A stretch of 64,000 nt of DNA from Nitrospira sp. (lineage in GTDB: Bacteria; Nitrospirota; Nitrospiria; Nitrospirales; Nitrospiraceae): positions 2,811,501-2,875,500 of the forward strand of contig BQWY01000001.1 in assembly GCA_036984305.1 (NCBI GenBank), written 5' to 3'. A model generated the notes under the pieces. It saw nothing but the letters and a program-made list of their open reading frames with translations. It was not told the DNA's origin and ran no database searches. Shown here piece by piece: positions 1 to 9,077 of this stretch (position 1 is its first letter; every line of letters begins with the position of its first letter). Position numbers and translations under genes: made by a program.

Positions 1-90
1 CGACCCCGCCCCCATGGTCTCACCGATCAACGCACCCACAGTACCCATTACCAGCGCACCGAGCAACACATCGATGGCTCTACCGCTCAC
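1..90 (-). CDS. small membrane protein, N-terminal part only
   Basis: Only about the first 30 codons are in the window; the gene runs off the left edge. The visible part reads as a hydrophobic, glycine-rich segment (AIDVLLGALVMGTVGALIGE), which fits one membrane helix or a glycine-zipper protein. I chose a GTG start at 90 because GGAGG lies 7 nt upstream of it. An ATG at 96 sits only 1 nt from the same GGAGG. It starts about 25 nt after the stop of the DUF3047 gene on the same strand, so it is probably the next gene of that operon. The function cannot be told from this fragment. Confidence 0.5.
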   Translation of the reverse strand, partial: MSGRAIDVLLGALVMGTVGALIGETMGAGS

Positions 91-114
91 TGCCATTCCT
101 CCAAACTTCGCCAG

Positions 115-780
115 CTATTCGGTCAGCGCAATAATGGGCCCCACGTCCAACTCCACACCCGGTGGGCAATAAATAGAAATGCCCCAGGCCTTAGGTGCAG
201 GCTCGTGGTTGTGGATGCGTTTGAAATCACTGTACACATCGACCCGCTCCTCTACCCACTCGCCAAGAGGCTTGGGCCCGCTTTGCACGACGATTTCGGC
301 GCCACTGAATATCCCACCCTCGTCCACCATTCCTTCCGCCTTGGCAACACTCCATACGTACTTGGTGAATACCGGAATGAAATAAAAGTCGGTATCCAGG
401 GACACGTAGATGATTGCCAGCGGATCTCCCGCCGCGGGGACCTTGTGCAACCGCCAGCGCCACGTGAGGACCGGATACGCTTTCGGATCCCAATCAATTT
501 TCTTCTTTTTGATCCGCTGATCCGCATCGCGTACCTCGAGGTACGCGCCGGCTTCATCGCTATGGATCTTGTAGGAACTCCGTGCCTTCGTCGCGCTCCG
601 TTGGCTCTCATTTTCCCAGTTCACGGGAAACCCATCGACATCTTTCGACTGAAAATCCTCGAGTACGAGACGGCCACCCGAGTCGGCCTGTGCGGGCATG
701 GCCGCACCCACACCTACCAGCAGGATGACAACGGCTGCAGCGCAAGCCGCTCTTTGATCAATGACCGTCAAACACTTCAC
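115..780 (-). CDS. exported DUF3047 family protein
   Basis: The 221-residue product has an N-terminal signal peptide (hydrophobic stretch at about residues 11-30 ending near AQA). The mature part matches the DUF3047 pattern: a sugar-binding-like beta sandwich with the block VLTWRWRLHKVP, then an aspartate-containing IYVSLDTDF strand and a C-terminal WGISIY strand. The family has no assigned reaction; its fold suggests periplasmic binding. The start is GTG at 780 with GGAGG 8 nt upstream. It lies 65 bp downstream of the bd-like oxidase gene on the same strand and is likely co-transcribed. Family membership is fairly secure, the role is unknown. Confidence 0.8.
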   Translation of the reverse strand: MKCLTVIDQRAACAAAVVILLVGVGAAMPAQADSGGRLVLEDFQSKDVDGFPVNWENESQRSATKARSSYKIHSDEAGAYLEVRDADQRIKKKKIDWDPKAYPVLTWRWRLHKVPAAGDPLAIIYVSLDTDFYFIPVFTKYVWSVAKAEGMVDEGGIFSGAEIVVQSGPKPLGEWVEERVDVYSDFKRIHNHEPAPKAWGISIYCPPGVELDVGPIIALTE

Positions 781-845
781 AAGGACTTCCTCCGTTTCAC
801 GATGTCACGTTTGACATGCGACAGGTACTTGACGAGACCATGAGG

Positions 846-2723
846 CTAGACTTCCTGGGACGGCTGGAGCCAGCCCGGCGCCTTGGCTGGAGTCCGAATT
901 TCCCTTTCCATCGATGGATAGCTCCGCTCGCTTAACCAGAACACGACGAGCACGGCCGCCCAGAAGACCACCATATTCAGCGTGACCATTTTGGCGGCAA
1001 AGCCCAATGTCGGCGTGAAGGACCACGGCGATACATCCTGCATCACCTCGCTCACGTGCCAGGCTAATCGGCCAGACGAACGAATGTATCCCATGAGTCC
1101 CATCACCCAGGTGAATGACGCAGCAATGGCGAATAGGCCGACCATTCCGCGATCGGTCATGCGCCCCCAGTGGACGGGTCCATGAACTTCGGCACCTCTC
1201 AACATCATCCGATTCACCAGCAGCCCGCCCATCACCACCGTTAGCGTCGTCCATGCCTGGGGCCCCGAGAGTCCAACACGGACGCTGGCGGGCACATAGA
1301 ATCCATACACCGATAGCCACAGAATGTGAGCCATTCCGGCTAGGAATAACACTCCAAGCACAATGTTCCCTTCACGCTGCCATGGGATGCGAAGCGTTCG
1401 ATTCGCACGCCGGTAAAAGATAAAGCTCAGTGCCGTCATACAGATCATCAGATTGACGGCGCCATTCTTGGCAGACATGACCCCATAATTTCCAACGACC
1501 GGATGCTGTGCACCGCCCATGGCCTTGACTTCACTGCCTGACATCAGCACGGTGTGCGGCGTCAACCAGACCATGACCGCCAACATCAACCCCCAGACGA
1601 GATACTGGGTGTACGGTACATATCGCTCTCCGCCTTGCAACCGCGCCAGGCTTTGCCACAAATAATAGTTGATGCCAAGAAAGAGAGATCCAATAAGGAG
1701 CGCCTGAACGACAAACAGCCAGGTCAGGAGACCACCCATCATCGTCACGCCCATGCTTTGACGCCAGGCATAGACGGATCGCATCAACCAATATCCGGCA
1801 AACGGCATCGGCAACAGCGCGCAGACCGTCACGAACAAGAAGATGTAGCCCACCCAGTCGTAGTACGCTCGCTCCTCCAGCGATTTGGAGGACAGAAATC
1901 GAAAAGAAGCGTAAGCAAGCACGACCGCGCCGCCGGACATGATATCCGCCAGGAACCGATGGACATTGAGGGGATTCCACAAGGCGGAATGGAGCAAGTG
2001 CCACGCGTTGCCGAGAAACTGCCCGTCGGCATTGACGCCAGACGGAGCCATCATGAATGCGGCCCACGCATTGGTCAGAAGCAGAAGCGCTCCGCCAAAA
2101 ACGTTTGTGAGTACCCCCATCGCCGCGTGAATCCATTTATCGGCCCCAGCGCGCAACCGATCCCACGTATAGTAGTAGAGGATTAACATAAGCGCTTCAC
2201 CGACGAAGACAATCGCGTAGACCGGCATGAAGCTTTTGAAGGTCCCCCCCATATACTGCATGAAATGAGGATAGAGAAACAGGAACAGGGCCAGCATCAC
2301 GCTGCCAACCAAGGCCGTGATCGACATGGCCAACACAGAGACCCGAGCGAAATCTCTGGCAAGGCGGTCGTACCGTGCCGCGAGATTCGCATCTCGACTT
2401 CGTAATCCCAGAAACTCTATCAGGACACAAAAGATTGGAAGGGCCAGCACGAACCCGCCAAAATACGTGTGCTGTTGGGTCACGAACCAGACGATCAGCC
2501 GGCTATCGATAGAGCCCCATCGAGGATACGAGATCTGATCCGCCGCTGGTGCAGCTGGGCCACTCGGTGTACCGGGCGTCTCGAAATGGATGTCGGTCCC
2601 CGTGACGAGACGGTCCACTGCGGCCGCTGCAGGCCCCTCGACAGCCAACCCCTGTTGAACCGCAAACGCACTCCATAACAGCCCCAGCCCGATCACAATC
2701 ACCAGCGCCCTTACTCCATTCAT
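846..2723 (-). CDS. cytochrome bd-like oxidase subunit (CydA-like)
   Basis: A polytopic membrane protein of about 625 residues resembling CydA, the quinol-oxidising subunit of cytochrome bd. It has an extra N-terminal signal-like helix followed by a Pro/Ala-rich linker. CydA-like marks are a conserved histidine in the first core helix (TQQHTYF, about residue 85), the segment TNAWAAFMMAPSG (compare the CydA NGWMQNPVG block) and a histidine in NVHRFLAD. The Q-loop and the glutamates of the canonical proton path are not recognisable. I chose ATG 2723 because GGAG lies 8 nt upstream; GTG 2732 overlaps the preceding stop. No CydB follows; the partner may be the membrane protein just upstream. Related genes are a known feature of Nitrospira, where several bd-like oxidases occur. 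Substrate and haem content are unproven. Confidence 0.8.
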   Translation of the reverse strand: MNGVRALVIVIGLGLLWSAFAVQQGLAVEGPAAAAVDRLVTGTDIHFETPGTPSGPAAPAADQISYPRWGSIDSRLIVWFVTQQHTYFGGFVLALPIFCVLIEFLGLRSRDANLAARYDRLARDFARVSVLAMSITALVGSVMLALFLFLYPHFMQYMGGTFKSFMPVYAIVFVGEALMLILYYYTWDRLRAGADKWIHAAMGVLTNVFGGALLLLTNAWAAFMMAPSGVNADGQFLGNAWHLLHSALWNPLNVHRFLADIMSGGAVVLAYASFRFLSSKSLEERAYYDWVGYIFLFVTVCALLPMPFAGYWLMRSVYAWRQSMGVTMMGGLLTWLFVVQALLIGSLFLGINYYLWQSLARLQGGERYVPYTQYLVWGLMLAVMVWLTPHTVLMSGSEVKAMGGAQHPVVGNYGVMSAKNGAVNLMICMTALSFIFYRRANRTLRIPWQREGNIVLGVLFLAGMAHILWLSVYGFYVPASVRVGLSGPQAWTTLTVVMGGLLVNRMMLRGAEVHGPVHWGRMTDRGMVGLFAIAASFTWVMGLMGYIRSSGRLAWHVSEVMQDVSPWSFTPTLGFAAKMVTLNMVVFWAAVLVVFWLSERSYPSMEREIRTPAKAPGWLQPSQEV

Positions 2724-2728
2724 GGAAC

Positions 2729-3814
2729 TCACTCCATTGCAACCGGATGCGCAGCCTTAGAAAAAGCGGCAGCATCGGCAGCGCCAGGCGCCGAGGCGCC
2801 TTTGTGTTTTCCCAGTATTCCTGTAATGAAGGGACAACGAAGCATCGACGAGGGTACCGTCGCATGGATGCGATCTTCGAACGCGCGCCTGGCCCCGAGA
2901 TAGTAGCAGTATAAGCCCATCAAGAATCCAGTCCCTGTTGCCAGAATTCCAAACTGGACCCGTGATCGTGCCGCAGCACGCAGCACGAATTCTGCAATCC
3001 CGTACATAACCAAAAAATAGGTGGCGGCAAACGCGAATCCGGGCCACCACCAAAACCTGGCCAATTCCATCCAATGCGTCTGCCGCGCTCGCTCTTTCCA
3101 GGTTGCTGGAGCCGAAAGGCCGGCAAGGTAGGCGTACAGCGCTGCGGATCCGCCGAGGACGGTGGCCATCAACAACTGGGCGAGCGGCGCCATAGAGCCG
3201 GTAAAGAGTGCACCGATAATCCAAGATCCGACCGCACACAGCAGCATGCCGATCGCTGCAGATCGAAGCATGCCGGCGGGATCACGACCAAGGAGACCCC
3301 TGAAACTGCCGCCATCCGGAAATGTAAGGAATGATCGCCCCTGACTTTCCATCCACCGCAGGTGCCCAATTTCCACAGCATCGCGAGACACAGCCGAGCA
3401 CGAAATGATCACCGCCATCATGGCCGGTCCGTCGGGGTGCTGAAAAAAATCGTAGTTGACGCAGATTTGAAGTAAGGCTAACACCAGCAAGGCTAATTGC
3501 GCACCATATACAGCCCCAGTCCAGCCCAGCAACCACGCCCAGCGGCGTGGAGTTTCCGCCATCGGCAACTGGCCTAGCGGAAGTCTTCGAGCCGCCGCAT
3601 AGGATACACCGGCAAGGACCGCCGCCAGCCCGGCGGTATAAGCCAAGAGCGTGAGTGGATCCGAGAGCGGGACTACCTGCTTGCCGACTCGATAAGCGGC
3701 AAAGGCCATCAGCCCGACCACGAACATAACGATTCGCTTTCGGGTACGGATCTCAGGCTCGGTTACCGTAAGGCTCAACTGCGGCAAGACGCGTAATGAC
3801 AATCGATGCAGCAT
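2729..3814 (-). CDS. polytopic membrane protein next to bd-like oxidase
   Basis: A 361-residue protein with about eight hydrophobic segments that I cannot assign to a named family. The N-terminus carries a charged stretch (TEPEIRTRKR) before the first helix. The middle holds an ICVNYDFFQHPDGP segment followed by SAVSRDAVEIGHLRW, with histidines that could face the membrane surface. It ends 5 bp before the chosen start of the bd-like oxidase, so the two are probably translationally linked. It occupies the place where a CydB subunit would be expected but shows no CydB motif that I can see. A role as partner subunit or assembly factor of the oxidase is inference from position only. Confidence 0.7.
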   Translation of the reverse strand: MLHRLSLRVLPQLSLTVTEPEIRTRKRIVMFVVGLMAFAAYRVGKQVVPLSDPLTLLAYTAGLAAVLAGVSYAAARRLPLGQLPMAETPRRWAWLLGWTGAVYGAQLALLVLALLQICVNYDFFQHPDGPAMMAVIISCSAVSRDAVEIGHLRWMESQGRSFLTFPDGGSFRGLLGRDPAGMLRSAAIGMLLCAVGSWIIGALFTGSMAPLAQLLMATVLGGSAALYAYLAGLSAPATWKERARQTHWMELARFWWWPGFAFAATYFLVMYGIAEFVLRAAARSRVQFGILATGTGFLMGLYCYYLGARRAFEDRIHATVPSSMLRCPFITGILGKHKGASAPGAADAAAFSKAAHPVAME

Positions 3815-3900
3815 GCTCTTCGCCTATGCGGAATGGTGACCGGGCACCAAGTGACAACACGGCGACGCAACAGTCCCGTTCGACATCCAATCACCCCTCA

Positions 3901-4413
3901 TCAATCTATCCCCCCTGCTTCACCCTTCTGTGCAGCCATCCCAAAGTACCGAGCCTTGACCTCTTCCATTAGCTGAACCGTCACGCGATTCAATCCACGC
4001 TCGACCGCCGTCCGCTCCAACTCAATGCGGGCCATGGCTCGAACGGGACCCGGTACGTTGTCTAATCGCCGTGCTGCGGCTTCGTCCCACTCGACAGCCA
4101 CCCCTCGGCGGGCCTCCATCAGTAGATCGTACGTGACTACTCTTCTTTGATTCCCGCGCGCATACGCCTCAGCCTCATCCTTGACTAACGGCCGGACATA
4201 AGGTGGCAACCGTTCCAACCGATGCGCCGCTTCGTCCGTCCACATCAAACGATCGATCAATGGCCCCGTTCGAGCCTGATCCGCATCGACCCCGACCCGC
4301 CAATGGCAGCCACAACACTCGGAGCGAATGAACCACATCGGATTCCCCTCGGAATCAGTCCGCTCCTCGATGCCTTGCGTGTGCATCCATCGTCCGCACC
4401 CGCATACCAACAT
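3901..4413 (-). CDS. PCP_red domain protein with N-terminal Cys cluster
   Basis: A 170-residue soluble protein. Residues 4-36 hold CGC and CCGC clusters that look like a zinc ribbon or small metal site. Two tandem helical repeats follow, each starting W(T/D)-D/E-EA-A and containing RL..(L/V)P..VR and an ...AY(A)RG..(R)VT stretch. This is the PCP_red domain first described at the C-terminus of light-independent protochlorophyllide reductase. Stand-alone PCP_red proteins are known in non-phototrophic bacteria, where their role is not established. I chose ATG 4413 because GGAG lies 5 nt upstream; an in-frame TTG at 4443 has no such site. It sits between DUF420 and the oxidase genes on the same strand. 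Confidence 0.75.
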   Translation of the reverse strand: MLVCGCGRWMHTQGIEERTDSEGNPMWFIRSECCGCHWRVGVDADQARTGPLIDRLMWTDEAAHRLERLPPYVRPLVKDEAEAYARGNQRRVVTYDLLMEARRGVAVEWDEAAARRLDNVPGPVRAMARIELERTAVERGLNRVTVQLMEEVKARYFGMAAQKGEAGGID

Positions 4414-4521
4414 AGAGACTCCAAGTTCAGAGCTACGCGCCAAACCTTCGGCTCACAGTCACGGAGTCCACCCCCGCGCAAATTGGAACTTAGCCACCCC
4501 CAGTCGATTAGCAATCGACTA

Positions 4522-5238
4522 CTAGCCGATCTTTCCGGGATACAGGACATACAACAGTGTATACGTCAGCGTCCCCGTGACGAACAAGATACAATAGATC
4601 ACCATAGTAAATGTGCCCAAGACACGGTGTCGACGCTGACCGTTAGGCCAAAGCCGTTGAATCAGCATTTCCAGACCAAATACCAATGCGAGCACGATCA
4701 AAAATCCCACGTAGACTTCCAATTTGCGCATAGAAAAACCTGCGGTAGCCACACGCGATACAAACAAGAGTGCCAGCACCCCGGTCACCACGCCAAAAAT
4801 CATCCCGACCTTCCGCCACGAAGTCTGGAGCGTCGCATCCTTGAGCGTACGTTGACCGGTCACGATGACCTGGGAACGAAATCCCAGGACGATCATGTAA
4901 ATCGCCATGACAATGCCGATGATGACCAAAATGATGTGAAAAATAAGCAACGGGATGAATACCCGATCGTACAGTTCTTGCGAGCCGCCGAACCCTTCCT
5001 TCCCCTCATACGCGAGCACGCCGAGAGAGCGAAACAGGTAGTAGTTGACGAAGAATACCAGCATCGCAACCATACCACCCAGCATCAGGGTATGATGGAC
5101 ATTGCCTTGTTTGCGTTTCGCTTGCACCCAACCCAGCACGAACAGCGCGGTAAACAACGTTGCCATCAACTGGCTCAGGTCGGCGCCAATGGTTGCGTGG
5201 GTACCAAAAAATCCAGGCTGCCCTAACCACTCTCCCAT
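4522..5238 (-). CDS. DUF420 family membrane protein
   Basis: A 238-residue protein with six or so membrane helices. Conserved-looking histidines occur in NVHHTLM and LIFHIIL, and HRVLGTFTM lies near the C-terminus, as in DUF420 proteins. Members such as CtaM of Staphylococcus aureus take part in assembly of terminal oxidases. The location two genes upstream of a bd-like oxidase fits an oxidase-assembly role, though the direct partner is unknown. It starts only 6 bp after the methyltransferase stop, so the two are co-transcribed. The N-terminus (GEWLGQPGFFGTHATIG) begins outside the first helix, without a cleavable signal. Confidence 0.8.
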   Translation of the reverse strand: MGEWLGQPGFFGTHATIGADLSQLMATLFTALFVLGWVQAKRKQGNVHHTLMLGGMVAMLVFFVNYYLFRSLGVLAYEGKEGFGGSQELYDRVFIPLLIFHIILVIIGIVMAIYMIVLGFRSQVIVTGQRTLKDATLQTSWRKVGMIFGVVTGVLALLFVSRVATAGFSMRKLEVYVGFLIVLALVFGLEMLIQRLWPNGQRRHRVLGTFTMVIYCILFVTGTLTYTLLYVLYPGKIG

Positions 5239-5244
5239 TCGCAG

Positions 5245-6228
5245 TTACCTTTTTCGACGTCCGCGGACGACTGCCGTGGGCTCCAGCTCTTCGACCTGGG
5301 TGAACCCGGCAGTGCTCATCCACGCCATGGCTTCGCTTGTCTTGTAACAAGACCCGCTGGGCGTATTCACTAAGATATGAACGGCAAAAGCAGTGGTCCA
5401 GGCCGGCCCGGTCCCGGCTTCGTCCAAAAACCGGTCCTTGATAACCAAGGATCCCCCTGGAGCAAGATGCCGCAGCGTCTTCCGCACCAACGCGGCATTG
5501 GTTTCGAAGTCTTGATAATGAAGGATGTCGGACATGAGGATGGCGTCATACGACCCGCCCAGTTCATCAGCGTTGAAATCGCCAGCCTTGAGATGAATAC
5601 GACTGTCCAGACCCGCATCTTTCACGACTCGCTCGGTCAGGCGCAAGGTCTCCGGCAAATCGAACACGGTCGCCGTCATGTGCGGATAAGTCTGGCAAAA
5701 AGCAATGGCGTTCGTCCCAGCTCCACCGCCTAGATCAAGCATCGTGCTCGCATCGTCGAGGCACAGGCGTCTTGCCAACGATGGCCCGGACTGCCGCCCA
5801 ATTCGATGGAGAACCGCAAGTACGTTCGTTCCTAGCTCGGGGTTCTGCGTAAAGACGTGGTTCGAGGCCTGTGATGCGCCCTTGCGGATAGCTTCCTCCA
5901 ATTTGCCCCACTGTTCCCATTCGGCATCATGCAGAACCAATAAGTGGCCGACGTACTGCGGTGCAGACCGCACGAGATGGGTTTGCGCTATCGTTGTATT
6001 GGCGAAAGCTTCGCCCCCCTTCGACAGGATTCGCATGGCTACCAGCGCATTCAGGAGTAGCTCTAAGGCGCGTGCATCGACCTGGAGCCGTTCCGCCAAC
6101 TCGTCGCCCGTGCGAGGTCGGTTATCGAGTTGAGAAAACACATCCAGCTTGACTGCCGTCAAGAGGATCTTAGTTTCCCAATAGTAGCCGAGCTGAAAAA
6201 TCTCAGCCAGGGATAGATCCCGCGCCAT
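5245..6228 (-). CDS. SAM-dependent O-methyltransferase (COMT/CrtF/BchU-like)
   Basis: A 327-residue class I methyltransferase of the family that includes acetylserotonin O-methyltransferase, CrtF and BchU. Residues 1-100 form the winged-helix dimerisation domain (ETKILLTAVKLDVFSQL, then LLNALVAMRIL). The SAM site is visible as LDLGGGAGTNA, followed by TVFDLPETL and the LMSDILHY and LVIKDRF strands. The substrate cannot be read from sequence. GAGG lies 4 nt upstream of ATG 6228. It is the first gene of the run that leads into DUF420, PCP_red and the bd-like oxidase, so a tetrapyrrole or quinone-type substrate is a reasonable guess but unproven. Confidence 0.8.
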   Translation of the reverse strand: MARDLSLAEIFQLGYYWETKILLTAVKLDVFSQLDNRPRTGDELAERLQVDARALELLLNALVAMRILSKGGEAFANTTIAQTHLVRSAPQYVGHLLVLHDAEWEQWGKLEEAIRKGASQASNHVFTQNPELGTNVLAVLHRIGRQSGPSLARRLCLDDASTMLDLGGGAGTNAIAFCQTYPHMTATVFDLPETLRLTERVVKDAGLDSRIHLKAGDFNADELGGSYDAILMSDILHYQDFETNAALVRKTLRHLAPGGSLVIKDRFLDEAGTGPAWTTAFAVHILVNTPSGSCYKTSEAMAWMSTAGFTQVEELEPTAVVRGRRKR

Positions 6229-6474
6229 CGTTCCTCAGGGGGAGTCAGGATGATTCACGCACGAATCAGGAGAATCTTGCAATCTGGCAATCTTACAGAG
6301 ATCAAGAATGTAAAGGCAAGGCGGGGCACACAAGCAAGTCAATCGACCTACACAGGCCGAAGCAGGAAAGTTTAACCTGTCCACGGCTCGATACCAATGG
6401 CATGCGTCCATGCCAAGTTGGAATGTCCTACCGGCACACGACAGACGTATGAATGGCGCATCATAGAAAAGAAA

Positions 6475-6506
6475 GGGGGCGGTAACCGGATCCGGTTACC
6501 GCCCCC
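6475..6506 (-). terminator. strong hairpin terminator after the 265-residue cupredoxin gene
   Basis: A perfect 32-nt palindrome (GGGGGCGGTAACCG and its complement around a GATC centre). On the minus strand it is followed by CTTTCTTTTC. It lies 39 nt past the stop of the gene ending at 6546 and isolates the copper block from the methyltransferase-oxidase run. The rest of the 6229-6545 gap shows no gene; it must hold the promoter of the methyltransferase operon, but I found no clear -35/-10 pair. Confidence 0.85.
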
Positions 6507-6545
6507 CTGGGAACATGAACGATCCCACTCGCGAAATGCGATAAG

Positions 6546-7343
6546 CTACTTCAACTCTGCTTTGACGTCCGCTTTTCCACCCTCAGGAACGTCCACATCA
6601 ACTTGAATTGGCTTCCCCTTGTTCACAAACGGATGCCACACGGTCAGCTTATGCTTCCCGGCCGGCACATCTTTGATCTCAAAGGAACCATCTTCCTTAG
6701 CAACGGCATAGTGAGGATTCTTGACAGGCAGGAAGAAGGACTGCATGAACTCATGCTGGTCGCACTGTAGACGCAGGAAGGATCCAGCCTTCTCCTTGCG
6801 CAGGACGATCGGCTTTTCGAGTTTGTCGCCCTTCTTCGCAAGACCAATATTGAAGATGGTGCTTGAACTCGCACCCTTCACTTCGAAGGAATGCGGATTA
6901 TGCAGCACGCCCTCCACCGACTTGGGATCATCGGGGTCAGAATCGTGATTCTCCACGATGAAATTCTTCTTGTTCACAACCACGCCGGCAAATGGCAGAA
7001 ACTGACAAAACTCCGCTACAACCTCCGTGCCCTTATAGCCATCCATAAAGGCCTTGTCTTCAATGTCATCGATCGCCACGACTGCATTCTTGAGCCCACC
7101 ATCCTTACTGACTTCCACAGTGGGTAGGAACCGCTTATCGCCATCCTTCAGCGCGGCATTCTCAATCTTCGGACAGAAATTCGGATTGGGGAACTTCGAA
7201 AACAAGAATTCCTTCTTGTCTGACTTCTCCTTGGTGGTCACTTTCCCGGTGACGGTGCCACCGCCGGCATAGGACGCGAACGGAGCCACCAGAAATGAGG
7301 CTGCGATCAGACCCAACATAGCCAGTAATAGACGTGTGTTCAT
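6546..7343 (-). CDS. exported cupredoxin-like protein with carboxypeptidase-regulatory domain
   Basis: A 265-residue periplasmic protein: signal peptide (about residues 1-26, ending SYA), then a GGGTVTGKV strand that starts a beta-sandwich. Possible type 1 copper ligands are the His pair in HNPHSF and the CDQHEFM block, where Cys, His and Met are spaced C-x2-H-x2-M. The C-terminal 50 residues (DGSFEIKDVPAGKHKLTVWHP) are a carboxypeptidase-regulatory-like/transthyretin-like domain. The combination resembles methylamine-utilisation-type and other small electron carriers. AAGGAGG lies 7 nt upstream of the ATG. It is a shorter relative of the protein at 9078-10016, so the two are probably paralogues. 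Copper binding is an inference from the ligand pattern. Confidence 0.8.
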   Translation of the reverse strand: MNTRLLLAMLGLIAASFLVAPFASYAGGGTVTGKVTTKEKSDKKEFLFSKFPNPNFCPKIENAALKDGDKRFLPTVEVSKDGGLKNAVVAIDDIEDKAFMDGYKGTEVVAEFCQFLPFAGVVVNKKNFIVENHDSDPDDPKSVEGVLHNPHSFEVKGASSSTIFNIGLAKKGDKLEKPIVLRKEKAGSFLRLQCDQHEFMQSFFLPVKNPHYAVAKEDGSFEIKDVPAGKHKLTVWHPFVNKGKPIQVDVDVPEGGKADVKAELK

Positions 7344-7606
7344 GTGACTGCCTCCTTGACCGTAAAATGGTTGAACTATGTCTTTCGGTTTTCAGTCCGA
7401 CCAGCCCCCAGGCCATTCTACTTCTGTGCCTCGACGCTCCACAGGGTAGAGGTGGTGCAGCTGGTTGGCCGGACCCTATCCCTTTTTGGACGCACGAGTA
7501 AGCGGAGAGACTGTACCGACTCCCAAAAGATCGTTTCTCTTATACAAGAATTCTCAACGGTGAGTCAACAAGGCTAAACGGGCTACCATACTCCGTCGTC
7601 CGGCCC

Positions 7607-9040
7607 CTATGTCGGGTGGCATGGTAGAACGCTATGAATAAGCGCGACTTTTAATGGATGGGCCCGGAGGATCCGAATTAGCGACGCAGCCGCAGTCGAC
7701 TGCACGGCCGGATCCTGGTCTCGGAGAAGATGCTTTAGCTCGGGAATACTCTCACGATCTCCAATTCGCCCTATCGAGCGAGCGGCGGATATACGTGGGC
7801 GTGGCAAAGGATCGCGAATCAACTGCTCCAAGTACGTCAGCGCCGCCTCGCGGTTTGGTCCTACACCTCGAGCCAGGGCTTTGCCCGCAGCGGATCGTGG
7901 GCCAGGGTCTTTCGCCATAAGGAGCTCGCGGATGGTGGGCTCCACTTCTGGAAATGGCCGTCCCAGCCGCAAGAGTGAATCGACCGCCGCTCCTTTGACT
8001 CCCGGGTCGGCGTCGCCCAGGGCACGATGAAGGACGGAAACCGCATCCTTTGTCTCCAACTCTCCCAGGGCAACGGCCGCACTTGAGCGAACCGCAGGTA
8101 TCTTATCCTTCACCAATGTCGCCAGCGCCTCCAATCCCTCGTCCTTCCCGAACATGCCGAGAGCCGCCGCAGACGCACCTCGGACCGATGGCATCGGATC
8201 TCGACTGGCGGCGATAGCCAAAGGGACCCCACGAAGATCTTTGAGGTCTCCCATGACCCTGAAGGCCGTGCTTCGCGCCTCTGGATTGGCGGCCGAGGCT
8301 GCAGCAGCCAAGGACGTCCAGGCCTCCTTCTTTCCCAGTCGGAGAAGGGCACCCATCGCCTGGACACGAACCAGCGGCTGCTCGTCCTTGAGGGCCTGTT
8401 CCACGAAGCCCTGCTCCTTCCTATTCCCATTGAGCCCGACAGCCCGGACGACGTTGCTCCGTACCATCGCCGCTTCGTCGTCCATCGCATTTCGCAAGCG
8501 CGCTGACTGCCGCCCTTTCGGAAGCTGGCCCAGCGCCTCTGCCACAAGCGCGCGCACCAAACCAGATCCATCGCTCAACCCATCCTCCAGATATGGCACA
8601 AGCGAATCGGACTCTAGTTCTTTGACCGCAGTATACGCGGCACCGCGCATCTGGTCGCGCATGTCCTTGAACATACTGGAAATGAATTGAAACGCAACTT
8701 CCTCCAGCAATCCGTCGTCCTCGCGTCCGACCGCCTGGGCATAGCCTTCGTACTCCTCAAAGGCCTCCTTGGGCCGAGACAGCGCAGCCAATGCCTGAGT
8801 TTTCACGCGCCGGGCCTCAGGCGTTGCTGCTTCCGATTGAGGAAGCCTGTTGAGAATGTCGAGAACAGATCGAAAACGATGTGCCGCGAATGCCTGTCTG
8901 GCGCTGTCCAGTGAGGCTGGTCCGGAAGACAAGTCGACGGCCGAAGCGGGACGGGAGACGATACAGAACATCGCGACCAACCCAATGACCAATGCGCTGA
9001 GACGTCCCAAGGAGAATGCCACCGATTTGTTGGAGGACAC
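7607..9040 (-). CDS. exported HEAT-repeat protein
   Basis: A 477-residue protein with a signal peptide (cleavage near ASA, residue 34). From about residue 130 to 450 it is a run of nine or so HEAT/PBS-lyase-type helical repeats, each with a P.VR..A..ALG pattern (for example VRGASAAALGMFG and VRSSAAVALGEL). Residues 40-110 look like a TPR-like helical lead-in. Such solenoids are protein-protein interaction scaffolds; no catalytic residues are seen. The start is GTG 9040 without a strong ribosome site, so it may depend on translation of the gene ending 37 bp upstream. The C-terminal tail after the last repeat (HPLKVALIHSVLPCHPT) is unlike the repeats. Confidence 0.8.
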   Translation of the reverse strand: MSSNKSVAFSLGRLSALVIGLVAMFCIVSRPASAVDLSSGPASLDSARQAFAAHRFRSVLDILNRLPQSEAATPEARRVKTQALAALSRPKEAFEEYEGYAQAVGREDDGLLEEVAFQFISSMFKDMRDQMRGAAYTAVKELESDSLVPYLEDGLSDGSGLVRALVAEALGQLPKGRQSARLRNAMDDEAAMVRSNVVRAVGLNGNRKEQGFVEQALKDEQPLVRVQAMGALLRLGKKEAWTSLAAAASAANPEARSTAFRVMGDLKDLRGVPLAIAASRDPMPSVRGASAAALGMFGKDEGLEALATLVKDKIPAVRSSAAVALGELETKDAVSVLHRALGDADPGVKGAAVDSLLRLGRPFPEVEPTIRELLMAKDPGPRSAAGKALARGVGPNREAALTYLEQLIRDPLPRPRISAARSIGRIGDRESIPELKHLLRDQDPAVQSTAAASLIRILRAHPLKVALIHSVLPCHPT

Positions 9041-9077
9041 GGAGTTGAGGCAACCTACAACTGTAAAGTCATGTCAG

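Noticed and set aside
205-843. 212-codon frame on the plus strand
   Set aside because: It is antisense to the DUF3047 gene, which has a signal peptide, a family match and a ribosome site.
4222-5226. 334-codon plus-strand frame
   Set aside because: Antisense shadow of the DUF420 and PCP_red genes; the product is His/Gln/Arg-rich without domains.
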